Part shown: positions 35,001 through 44,835 of the stretch, piece by piece | Numbering within the stretch: position 1 is the first letter of the stretch | How the letters are laid out: each line of letters starts with the position of its first letter | Notes under the pieces: generated by a model | Databases searched by the model: none | What the model was told of the DNA's origin: nothing | Seen by the model: the letters and a program-made list of their open reading frames with translations, nothing else | Made by a program: the position numbers and the translations under genes | NCBI GenBank assembly: GCA_030686995.1 | Contig: CM060704.1 | Coordinates: 110,552,542 to 110,616,541, forward strand | Source: Artemisia argyi | Taxonomy: Eukaryota > Streptophyta > Magnoliopsida > Asterales > Asteraceae | DNA: 64,000 nucleotides | Direction: 5' to 3'

Positions 35001-35715
35001 TAATCATAATAAGACTCACGAAGTAGAATGGGACAGTGATCCGATAGAAATCGTTCCAAGGTAATAGCATTGATATTAGGGCATGAAGTCAACAAGTTAT
35101 CCGAGATAAGAAACCTATCAATTTTACTCATCTTAGAAGCAGATTTATGGCACCAGGTAAAAGCACTACCTCCTAAAGGAACCTCAACGAGACCCGCATT
35201 AGCAATAAAAGAATTAAATACCTCCGCCCCATGAACATTAAACACCGAACCAAACCTGTCCGACTTAAACCTAACCTCATTAAAGTCACCCATCATTACA
35301 ATATCACCATCTCATTAGCTCATTAGTTAGAAACATGTATCAAATAATCCCATAATAAGCGTTTATCTCTCGAATCATGAGGAGCATACACGACAACAAT
35401 GAGGAGATTAACATTAGTCTTCAGCTACACACCTCGAATGATAACGAAATAGTCCAAAATAGTAACATTATTTCTGCAGAAGGAATATGGATCCCAAACA
35501 CATAAGATCCCTCCTGAATTACCCACCGAATCGCTATGAACATGATCAAAACATAAATTACCCCAACATGATTTGACACTAAATAAATCAATGCTCTCCA
35601 TCTTAGTTTCTTGAAGAGCCAAAAAATTCACTTTATTCTTGACACACAACTCCTTAACCCAATCTTTTTTGGCCTTTTGGGCAAGGCCTTGGATATTCAA
35701 CAATAAGAAATTCAT
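32067..35715 (-). pseudogene. LINE-B ORF2: endonuclease, RT and zinc-binding C-terminus
   Basis: Starts MNFLLLNIQGL at 35715. Endonuclease motifs are LALQETKM, MMGDFNEVR and SDHCPIL. RT motifs are FRPISLIGSIYKIVAK, KVDFEKAYDTVRWDFL, GLKQGDPLSPFLF and the catalytic FYADD (about 33645-33660). After RT comes the LLKWTWKFF region and a zf-RVT module with CPIC...HLFFQC. Damage: TAG 35425-35427 where TGG is expected, frame breaks near 35310 and 34318 (the latter in a T run), and TAA 32943-32945 within EVLK-stop-QGVNSFDHL. The enzyme would nick DNA and prime reverse transcription; this copy cannot. Confidence 0.9.
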
Positions 35716-36897
35716 CGATGAACCATAGTCGCTCCTTGTGATTCAATTATCTAGGTCATATTATTCATACAACCCTCCATATTATATCCCATAGTTTGTC
35801 CAACCCTGACTAATTCCTCCATTAAACATAAAATAGAACCTCCTGTTTTCGAAGCCATCGATTTTTTGAACTTCCCAGAACAAACCGACACTGAATCCTG
35901 AGAAGTAAGGCCATTCACATTACGAATATCATTCTATTCTTCTGGAATCTCTACATCCTTCCCCTGTTTTGAATCCACCACATTAGCATTCGTATCATTC
36001 TCCTCACTTAAGTTAGATGATCTGATATCATTTTTCGGTGTGAAACCCGGAGGGTATTTTAGACTTCCTTCACCTGTAGTTCCAATATCGGGCAAATCAC
36101 TATTCTTTTTATTAAGCAACGTGTAAATACCAAAAGGATCCTCTGAGTGCTTCGTCTTTTGGCCAGAAGATTCATCGAAGATAGTCTCGGGAACCTCATT
36201 TACCTCATTATCATCACCGCAGCTACGATCCTTGTGCTCTAAAGGATCTTGCTCATTAACTCCCTCTTCTAATTCAACTTCACCATCTGAATCATCCAAA
36301 AAATCGGGGACCCAACCCGGGACTTCTTTAGCACGAATCCAACAAACCTTACCACGGTAAACAATTTTGAGATTCTCGAATATATTCGTACGAATTTTTG
36401 TATAAATACATAGTCTTTTAGAATGAAAACATATTTCTTCCTGATCATCGATATCCAACAGTTGTCCCCACTTGGCGGCAATCCTATTAAAAGTATTCTG
36501 CGACCAAACTTTAAAAGGAATACCTTCAATTTCTACCCATACAACTCTGCCTTCAGGCATAAAATCATAAGTTGCTTGTTTCAATACCGAGAACCAGGAA
36601 CCCGCCCCAAGATTATCATAAAATAATTCTTTGGATTTATCGGAGGCAAACTCAAGCAAGACCCATAACTCACCCATGTAGTGAATAATCAAATCATCAA
36701 AACCTTCATTGACCAGCGCCTTTTTGAGGTTAGATAAAGAAGAGACCTCTTTCACCCTACCAAATAAGGACTTAGACAAATCTTTGGAATAAAGGCAATC
36801 ATCATCCAACACAATCGCTGGCGAGACTTCATTCTCTATAGGATTAGACCTAACCTTACCATACAACACAATAGCAAATGATTTACCATTCTCCATG
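35712..36897 (-). pseudogene. LINE-B ORF1, C-terminal part (DUF4283-like)
   Basis: Resumes at VDTMENGKSFAIVLYGKV after hAT-B. It contains the DUF4283-type domain (DDLIIHYMGELWVLLEF; PEGRVVWVEIEGIPFKVWS; RLCIYTKI) and an acidic tail (DDSDGEVELEEG). In-frame TAG codons lie at 35934-35936 and 35751-35753. The recognisable ORF1 ending (EELVRVGQTMGYNMEGC) lies between them. The final TGA at 35714-35712 overlaps the ORF2 ATG. ORF1 is an RNA-binding partner of ORF2 in plant LINEs. Confidence 0.8.
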
Positions 36898-36905
36898 GTA
36901 TCAAC

Positions 36906-37874
36906 CAGGGCCGGTCCTGAGTTTTCGGCTACCCTGGGCGAGCCAGTCGAAAAATGCCCCTTTAAATAAAAAAAACACACTAGTTTTTAGTTTAGAACCT
37001 AATCAAGCTATCGTCTCATTCCCACACCGAATGTTATTTGATAATGAACCGTTACAATAAAATGTTACAAAATATCTTCCTAGTTAAATGTACTTTTGGA
37101 TACGTTTTGTAACGCTAAACTAACTCCGTTTTTCTTTCCAGTTCGGGTTATTCAATGTTGGTTTAGTTTCACAAAATTCGATTGATTTTGAGATATCATT
37201 AACAATTAATGTACACAGCTAAATTCTTGCGGTTATGTACTAAATATTTGGTAATGATTATGTAAAACCACTAAAACTGCTTAACTTCAAGTAATCATTA
37301 GCAACATTTTACCAATTACTATAATAATTTACTACCTATATTTATATAACAAGGATTAAAAAAGCTGTGTGTCTAACTATGGCACATTAAATAATGAAGT
37401 ATATGTAACAATTAAAAACTTCGTTACTTCTAGTAGTTGATGGGACAGCATGGAATACTAATAAATTTAAAGTTAATAGAAACTAAAAAGTAGTGAAATA
37501 CGGAGTAATGTAGAAATAAATTAAAAATAATAAAATTTGACTATTTGACCAAAATAACAGTAAATACCATTGATAAAAGTGTAAAACACAACACATTAGT
37601 CATCACCCCCACTAGTCTTTTTATGCTTACTTTTTCTCTCTCTCTCGTTCTTCTTCATCCTTTACTTATATTTCTCCGATGAACAATTTTTAATTTTTTT
37701 TTCTTCGAAATATTGCTTCTTTTTTCATTAATTTCTTCTGTACTAGATATCATTTATCATCATAACACAAGTTTTATCATATAAAATCAGTTCGCAACAT
37801 TAAAATTTGATGCCCCCTATTTATGTAATGCCCTAGGCGGTTGCCCTCGCCGCCCATAGCTAGGGCCGGCCCTG
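36906..37874. mobile_element. hAT-B: 969-bp non-autonomous hAT element
   Basis: Ends CAGGGCCGGTCCTGAG and (C)TAGGGCCGGCCCTG form the inverted repeat, with the 8-bp duplication GTATCAAC at 36898-36905 and 37875-37882. No transposase ORF. Removing it and one duplication rejoins LINE-B ORF1 in frame (the duplication itself encodes Val-Asp-Thr). Confidence 0.93.
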
Positions 37875-38260
37875 GTATCAACACCCTTCTTAGGAACATG
37901 AGAACCACTCCAGTTATTCCCTCCATCCTTCTTAACATTATCAGACTTACAACTCACAAACTTATCATCATTCTTGGGAGTATTTTTCTTAGTGTTAACA
38001 GGGTTGTTTCTATGAAACCTCACAATGTTTGCATGCAATTTTAAACGGTCATTCCAAATCGTGCACAAGTTATTCACTAATCTCTCAACATTGAAGACAT
38101 TAATAAAACGGACGAAACCAAATCTCTTACCAGTTTTTGACCGTTTGGTGGGAATAAAAGCATCCACCACATAACCATATTGTTTGCACGAATGGAATAA
38201 ATCTTTTGCACGATAAGATAATAAAGAGGTCGAGCTAATTGTCTTGCCGGAATAACCCAT
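37875..38260 (-). pseudogene. LINE-B ORF1, N-terminal part with RRM
   Basis: ATG at 38260; an in-frame TAA lies shortly upstream. The sequence has RNA-recognition-motif features: AKDLFHSCKQYGYVVDAFIP (RNP2 side) and GKRFGFVRFINV (RNP1, KGFGFVxF-like). A basic linker follows up to KKGVDT at the hAT-B junction. RRM-containing ORF1 is a known plant L1 subgroup. Confidence 0.82.
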
Positions 38261-38510
38261 ATATGGCGATAGACCAAGACAAGCTTAGTAAAAAGTTAGA
38301 AACCCAAAAACTTATAATTCAAACATTGAATAATTATATAAAACCTACTCAATGCGGGCCTTCTTTAATTCCTACCCACCAACAGCCCAAAAGTCCAACT
38401 CTCACAAACCCTTTCAGGACCCAACACAACCATAAACTCTTTTATGAAACCCTAATCCCTAAACTCACAATCTACGCTCTGTGTTCATCTCTTTCAATTT
38501 AGGGTTTCAC

Positions 38511-40340
38511 CTCATCATATCAATTAAAATTTTCATATTTTTATATGCGCAGCCCTTAAGATCGCCTTCTCAATAATCAAAATGGAAGCGTTTTTAGTCA
38601 TAGCTACGCTACACTAAATCCCAAAATATCTTTGTTTATGTATTGGTTTAAGGGTGTCCTTTTAGGGTTCTCATGAAAAGATTACCCTTTCTTCCCCAAG
38701 AACTAATTTTATCCGAGGTGATTACACTGTTTATATGAATCTATTATGTTTTTGTGATTTTCCGGAACATTTTAATGGTTAGTTTTAAATGTTTTAGTAT
38801 TTTGGATTTTACATATGTTTGGTGGGTTTTGAATTGCTTTTGTGTACCTCGGATTTTCATGTGGGAAACGTTATAAATTTTATTTTTATTTTTTTGTAAA
38901 TATTTAGGTTTAAGTGTTTCTTTTTGTTTATTGGAGTATTCGCAAGAATGAGGAGAAATTTTTTATGGGCCCGACATCCCTGCTGTAAAAATCGTTGCAA
39001 TTACCTGTTGTGCACTTTTAAAGTGGTTTTAATATTTTCACTCTGCAACCCTTAACTTTTACAATTGTACATCATTAGTCCCTGGTTTATGCACTACAGC
39101 AGAGAACATTCCCTGCAGTTCACTGCAGGGATTATTTCCCCAATTTTTATATGGGAAAGGATTTATTTCTTGATGAGTTTTACCATCAAGCTTATTGATA
39201 TTCTGACTTGCAAATCTACTCATTATTTGTTCACTGCATTTTTTAGTTTATGTTAAGGATAAGTTTTTAGTATTGAGTAGTTCATAATTCACTATTTCAA
39301 AGTTTAGTCTAGATTTTTTAGTTGTTTTGGACTGTAACATAAAGCATTAATTGTTTTGTACATTGTGCTTAGGTAGTTGTACATATTGGTGATGGGGTAT
39401 TTTAAATTGTGTATTAATTGTATATAAGACATAGTATTTTTTATTTTTATTTTTTAGTTTGGTTTGTGCTTTCATACTTGTGCTTTGCGTTTTACGACTT
39501 GTATTTACTTAAAGTCTATATAAGGAAATCTTAAAAATTAAATAAGAGAAAAGGTCTTATATACTTTTTAAGTAGTATAGATAATTACAATAATAATACC
39601 ATATATTATCGTCTTTATTATTGTCATCATCTATTTTCTATTTTAACCAAGTTGTGTTCCAAATATATGAATGATTTAACTATTTTTCGTGTTCAAACAA
39701 ATCTATCTTGATTAGACTCTGTAGTTCTCGGTTCTCTCTGCTCAAATCGACAGCTAACTTAGAGAATATGAAACTAAATGATCTCTTAACTTTCCATTAT
39801 CAATGTAGTGAAATTTTCATTTTTATAACCAAAGATGCCGTTTATTTCCAACTTAATTCAAGTTATGACATATTGTTAAAGGGAAAATCATCACTGCTGT
39901 AAACAGCAGTGATGATTCGCTGCTGTAAAGCTTCATCAGGGGCCATTTTTTGCTGCAAAATGAACATTCAAGGACCATTTAGTAACATCAAGGAGTGGGT
40001 TTTGTGTGAGTACAACAGGTAACTCCCTGCTGTAAACAACAGGGATGATATCCCCATTATTGAATGTGTACCTCAAATAAGTGAACAAATGAAATTTGCA
40101 TTACAAAATTTGACACTCTCATTCATATAAGAACACCACTAACATCTTTTAATCTCATGTATATGCAAAATTATGAAGTTTTGTCATCAAACATATCATG
40201 CCAATAAACGTATTTTTTGATGTTTTTCAATTTGATATAAGTGTTGTGTTTTTTAAAAGTTTTCATTATTAAAAAATCACAAAATATTAGGGTAAACGGA
40301 TGAGGTTTTGTTATTCAGTTTACCCAGGCAAGGCAAGATT
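38511..40340. other. Non-coding DNA with a possible 1.1-kb inverted-repeat element
   Basis: Diverged inverted arms at about 38965-39140 and 39890-40065 share CATCCCTG(C/T)TGT, ACCTGTTGT and CAGCAG-rich palindromes (ACTGCTGTAAACAGCAGT). This is consistent with an old foldback element. No gene is seen. Confidence 0.4.
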
Positions 40341-40343
40341 TTT

Positions 40344-40497
40344 TTACTCAGATGTACGCGGTCTCATCGGGCTAATCCCGAGACCGTTTCCGACCCTCCG
40401 ATGACGGCCCTCAAACGCACACACTAAGCGACGTTTGAACCATTGGCCTCTTGTGAGGAAACCAAGGATCTTACCACTAGGCCATTTGGTGGTGGAT
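40344..40497 (-). mobile_element. tRNA-derived SINE, minus strand
   Basis: On the minus strand, box A TGGCCTAGTGG (40484-40474) and box B GGTTCAAACGTCG (40441-40429) are spaced as in a tRNA-derived pol III promoter. A non-tRNA body and an A-rich tail (GAGTAAAAAAATC) follow. A short GATTTTTT match on both sides could be the duplication. It has no cloverleaf and is not a tRNA gene. Confidence 0.65.
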
Positions 40498-40615
40498 TTT
40501 TTCGCAAAATATTGATAATGAAAAACACCTTTAAATAATTATCATTCATCCTCCCGTGAACCCCCTCCATCCTCCCACCCTTTTTGCAATGAACCACTGA
40601 TTCATCCTCCCTTGA

Positions 40616-40745
40616 AAATGTAATGTTTTGTTTCTTCCTCCTACAACCCTTCCTTAGTGGCACCCTATTTTTTTGCGCAAATGTAATGTTTTGTTTCTTC
40701 CTCCCACAACCCTTCCTTCCTTTCCCCATCTATTTTTCCTCCATC
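40616..40745. repeat. Two tandem ~64-bp units
   Basis: AATGTAATGTTTTGTTTCTTCCTC...ACAACCCTTCCTT occurs twice in a row. Confidence 0.7.
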
Positions 40746-40839
40746 AACCAGCAACTTTACCTTATTCATCTTTTCATACATTTGAAAATTTTATTATTTT
40801 TTACCAACTTGTTATTCTCATCTATTTAATCTTCCCCCA

Positions 40840-40840
<1 letters not shown>

Positions 40841-40889
<49 letters not shown>
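40841..40889. repeat. (TTA)n microsatellite
   Basis: About 16 uninterrupted TTA units. Confidence 0.9.
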
Positions 40890-41026
40890 CTTTCAAAAAC
40901 GATTGAGTTCCAATTAAAATAGATAAAGACTTAAGTTATGCTTTGTGGATTGTATAAATTGATATCTTTGCAAATTTTGTAAATAATTTCAGTGATTTTT
41001 GTTTGTTTGTTTGTGCTTTACGGAAA

Positions 41027-41060
41027 CTAGACGAGTACCCGTGCATAGCAACGGATTTTC
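41027..41060 (-). mobile_element. Helitron-like 3' terminus
   Basis: On the minus strand, a hairpin CCGTTGCTATGCACGGG is followed 9 bases later by CTAG, with T as the next (host) base. This is the usual Helitron 3' arrangement. The 5' TC end, which should lie to the right, was not located. Confidence 0.55.
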
Positions 41061-42279
41061 TAGCAGCAAATAGTTATAGGTGTGATATTGTGGTTAAGTA
41101 TTTCGTGTAGCGTTTATAAATAAAACATGAAAGAATCAAAATGAAATTGCAAAATTTGTAACATGCGATATTTAATCCAAAATAATTATTAAAAGATATC
41201 AAAGAACATATAAAAGCATTCAATGAAATTGCTAGAAAGTATAACTCAAAAAAAAAAAAAATACTGATTTTAATAGGTTTAAGAGTTAATTTGTAGTATT
41301 GCTAAACTTAGAGGTATGTTAAAATATGAAAAAATGAGTAAAAGTAGAGATTGATGGTTTTAAAGGTTAAAATGTTATATTACTAAAGTTAAAAGGATGT
41401 TAACTATAAAAGTTAATAGTTTCAAAGTCATTTAATAATTGTTAGTAATTTTAAAAGGGTGTTTATAACATTTGTAAACCCAAGCATATCTGAGTTCACA
41501 AATCTTTAAGCAAATGTTAATATATAGATGGATGACATGATTTTATAGTGACAAATAGTTTATTGATAAAAAAAAGTTTATAGGTTATAAATGAAAAATA
41601 ATAAAAGTTTAAAGATTTGGGAATTAAACTTAATGTTTTGAAACCCGGTTCGACCCGGGTGGTTCAACCGGTTGAACTGTTTCGGATGAAAAATTAGTCG
41701 ATTTAAACCGGGTCAACTTGCTAGGTTGGGTCGAAAACGGGTCAAATTAAACCGGTTCAACCCGTCGGGTTTAAAGCGTCCCGGGTCAACCAGGTTTGTG
41801 ATTTGTATTAATTGTTTTAATTTGTTGTATTTAATTTGGTAGATACGTTTTTAATTGGTTGTACAATGTGAATAAATCATTGTACTTTTAAGTAATGGGG
41901 TGTTTTAATAAGAGTATTAATTACATTTCATAATTTCCTTTAATAAGACTTTTCAATATTTCACATTACTTGACTTTTCACTTTTCCACTTTTCCACTTT
42001 GACCATTTTTCCTTTATATGTAGTATAGATTAAGAATACAATGCAATGTTATGTGAGATAAGGGCCGTTTTGACATTAAAAAGAAATAATTCCAACTCTT
42101 AGTATCATGCAATAAATGTGGTTCAAGTTAAAATCAAATGACATATCCGGTCACGCAAATGTTAATTTCCCCATATGTATTCATATGCAAGTTTTAGCTA
42201 CTTAAAACAAATGCTTATTTAATGATAGATCGACTCATTCAATGTGATATAGAGATACTTTACAATAATTGTTGCAAGA
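41061..42279. other. AT-rich non-coding DNA, hAT fragment at about 41632-41800
   Basis: No gene is seen. The AATGTTTTGAAACCCGG end and CCGGGTCAACC-type repeats at 41632-41800 resemble the left half of the hAT MITE at 43863-44272. No matching right end was found. Confidence 0.45.
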
Positions 42280-42287
42280 TCTAGATC

Positions 42288-42848
42288 TAGGGCTGTAAAT
42301 GAACTGAACGTTCAGTGAACATTTCATGAACCGTTCGGTAAAAAGTTCGTTTATGTTCGTTCGTTTATTAAATGAACGAACATGAACAATATTTTACGTT
42401 CGTTTAGTTAAATGAACGAACATGAACAAAAGTCTCGTTCGTTCATTTATGTTCGTGAACGTCCGATTAGACGTTCGTTAAAGTTCGTTTATGTTTATTT
42501 ATCTATTTATGTTCATATATCATATCTTTTAATCTTATAATTTTTAAAGTTGGTTTGTTTAAACAAATCAACACTTATAAAACAATATATTGTGAAGAAT
42601 TTAATAAAGTTTATGTTTGTTTGTCTATTTTCATTTATATTCGATCGTTTATGTTCGTTTAGCGTTCGTTTAGTGTCTTAATGAACGAACATAAACGAAC
42701 ATGAACAATTCATTTTCTTAATAAACGAACATGAACAAGAAAATTCGTTCGTTTAAGCGTCCGTGTCCGTTTATTTGTCCGGTTAAAATTAAATGAACGA
42801 ACATGAATAGAGCTCTGTTCGTGTTCGTCCGGTTCGTTTACAGCCCTA
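42288..42848. mobile_element. 561-bp hAT-type MITE rich in GTTCGTT repeats
   Basis: Inverted ends TAGGGCTGTAAATGAAC and its near complement (TAGGGCTGTAAACGAAC read in from the right), with the 8-bp duplication TCTAGATC at 42280-42287 and 42849-42856. The interior is mostly ATGAACGAAC/GTTCGTTCAT repeats in both orientations. No ORF. Confidence 0.92.
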
Positions 42849-43022
42849 TCTAGATCTACTCTTATAATAAGCACAAAATTACCTACTGTATTGCATATAT
42901 CTCCCTCTTGCAATATTTTAAGAACTAATCTAGACTTTGACTTTCTAATTCGTTCATGCACACACGTATATGTAAATGTACTAACTTAGTTATGTGTTTG
43001 ATCGTTTTCTTTCTGTCTACTA

Positions 43023-43277
43023 CTCCCTCCGTCCCTAAATAAATATCCAGATTGACTTTTCATAATCAAACTAGTTCAACTTTGACTTTAATCATTTTTT
43101 TTGTTATATACTTACATGATAAAAAAAAATATACCATTGAAAAATACACTTAAAACTCAATCTATTCATATATTTTACATCAAATATTATATAACACCCA
43201 CAAAATAGTTAAGATCAAAGTTGAACCACTTTGACTTTTAAAAGTCAAACTGGACATTTATTTAAGAATGGAGGTAG
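43023..43277. mobile_element. Stowaway-type MITE
   Basis: CTCCCTCCGTCCC at the left and a diverged complement (GAATGGAGGTAG) at the right, with TA duplications on both sides and longer matching arms (AAATAAATATCCAG/CTGGACATTTATTT). 255 bp, mobilised by mariner-type transposases. Confidence 0.82.
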
Positions 43278-43292
43278 TACTTGATTGCTAAA

Positions 43293-43556
43293 TTCAAACA
43301 TTTTAACACCATTTACAAAGCTAAAAATGATCGAGTGTACAATAATTTTAAGTGTAATACAATAAATTAATTAGCAAAAAAGTATGAATTTTTGTTAAAA
43401 TGATTGACTTTAATGAAAACTAAGTTCAAACATTTTAACACCATTTACAAAGCTAAAAATGATCGAGTGTACAATAATTTTAAGTGTAATACAATAAATT
43501 AATTAGCAAAAAAGTATGAATTTTTGTTAAAATGATTGACTTTAATGAAAACTAAG
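43293..43556. repeat. Perfect 132-bp tandem duplication
   Basis: 43293-43424 and 43425-43556 read the same base for base by eye (TTCAAACATTTTAAC to GAAAACTAAG). Identity implies a recent duplication or ongoing homogenisation. Confidence 0.92.
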
Positions 43557-43862
43557 TTCACATTTCACCTATAAATAGACTAACTAATCAATAGTTAAAA
43601 ACATAATACATTGAAACCAAACGCGTGTCAAACATTCATTGTTTTATATGAAAATTAGCACTGCCAATCAAATAACTATCGGGTATCGTAATACCGCAAG
43701 AACACTAAATATCTATCTTATTGCATGTGTAATGAAATTAATAATCAAAAGTGGATGTACACACATATGAATAGACACACAACATGGAATAACGTTAATT
43801 AGACTAATAGTCCACAGCACTTTTTGTCGTTGTGAATATGGAGTAATATATTTACTTCTTAC

Positions 43863-44272
43863 CAAGGTTTTGAAACCCGGGTAGACCCGGCCGGTCGAAC
43901 TGGTCGGACCGGAACCCGGTCAAAAAACGGGTCAAAACAACCCGGGTTTCTAAAACCGGGTCAACCGGTGTGACCCGTCGGGTTTTGAGTGACCCGGTTC
44001 AACCCAGGTTTTGAAACCCGGCCGGGTTTGGATTTTCTCTATTTTTTTTTTTTTTTTAAATTTAAATTTTGACTTTTTTTATTTATTTGTCATTATTAAG
44101 GTGCTATTTTTGTTTGATATGACTTTCTTATAGTGTTTATTCACTCATATTTGTGCGTAAAATCGATTTTTGGAAATGTGTGTAAAACCGGGTCTAACCG
44201 GGTTGACCCGGGTTGACCAGGTGACCCGGTGACTCGGCCAGGTCGATCCCAAACCCGGGTTTCAAAACATTG
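43863..44272. mobile_element. 410-bp hAT-type MITE with CCCGG repeats
   Basis: Inverted ends CAAGGTTTTGAAACCCGGG and, from the right, CAATGTTTTGAAACCCGGG. The flanking 8-mers are CTTCTTAC (43855-43862) and CTTCTTCC (44273-44280), a duplication with one change. Internal repeats of CCCGG/GGTCAA. It lies about 500 bp upstream of the ankyrin gene ATG. Confidence 0.85.
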
Positions 44273-44464
44273 CTTCTTCCTGGTATATTTAAGTTGAGTT
44301 ATAAAATGTTGACTTTTTTACTTTGGTTCAAAAGGAGGCTGTTTAGAAGAATGACATAGGCTAGGGGAAAATTACCGACATACCTTTTTAGTTTTTTTAT
44401 AAACGTTGACGTTGACTTAGTCAAGGGAGCTAGAGTGCTTAAATACGTTTTTTTTTGAAAAATA

Positions 44465-44605
44465 CTAGATCCATCTACACTTTACAAAAATTTTCTCACA
44501 CGCTGACGTGGCGGAGTGTTGATTGGTTGGTTTTCTGTGGGCCCCAATCAACACTCCGCCACGTCAGCGTGTGGGAAAATTTTTGTAAAGTGTAGGTGGG
44601 TGTAG
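44465..44605. mobile_element. 141-bp palindromic MITE in the ankyrin gene promoter
   Basis: Arms 44475-44526 and 44544-44595 are complementary at 51 of 52 positions around a 17-base loop. Weaker pairing extends to 44465 and 44605. Each arm carries TGACGTGGC (ACGT-core, bZIP-type site) and a CCAAT sequence. It lies 167-307 bp upstream of the ATG at 44772. Confidence 0.85.
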
Positions 44606-44771
44606 CACACCTTTTTTTTTTTTAACTTGCTTAAATACTTGATTGCTCGATCTGAAGCAAAGGTATTCAGTTGCACCATTCAAATCCTTTTAGTCTAGCT
44701 AGTCACTGTGTGACGCATTTAGGTCTTAAAGCATAAGGCTTACCAGAATCCAATAAGCCAAAGATATCAAA

Positions 44772-44835
44772 ATGTCTACTGATTCAACTAGCTCTGGACC
44801 ACCACTGAATCTAGCGAATCGAGATCTGCTTGATG
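44772..44835 (+). CDS. Ankyrin gene exon 1
   Basis: ATG in TCAAAATGTC; encodes MSTDSTSSGPPLNLANRDLL and ends in phase 1 at the donor G|GTAATT. Intron 1 is 284 bp. No in-frame upstream ATG extends a credible protein. Confidence 0.8.

Larger units (their letters stand above)
31996..38510 (-). mobile_element. LINE-B: nearly complete plant L1-type LINE
   Basis: Minus-strand order: a 5' UTR (from about 38510), ORF1 (38260-35712, split by hAT-B), ORF2 (35715-32067), a short 3' UTR ending CTGCCGTTC, and an A25 tail (T run 31996-32020). The ORF1 stop and ORF2 start overlap as ATGA. The 5' boundary is approximate, and I could not match a target duplication. Confidence 0.85.

Noticed and set aside
34475..35026. 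Plus-strand 183-codon ORF
   Set aside because: Antisense shadow of LINE-B ORF2 (endonuclease-RT spacer).
40429..40484. tRNA gene on the minus strand
   Set aside because: Same reasoning: SINE-type promoter without cloverleaf.
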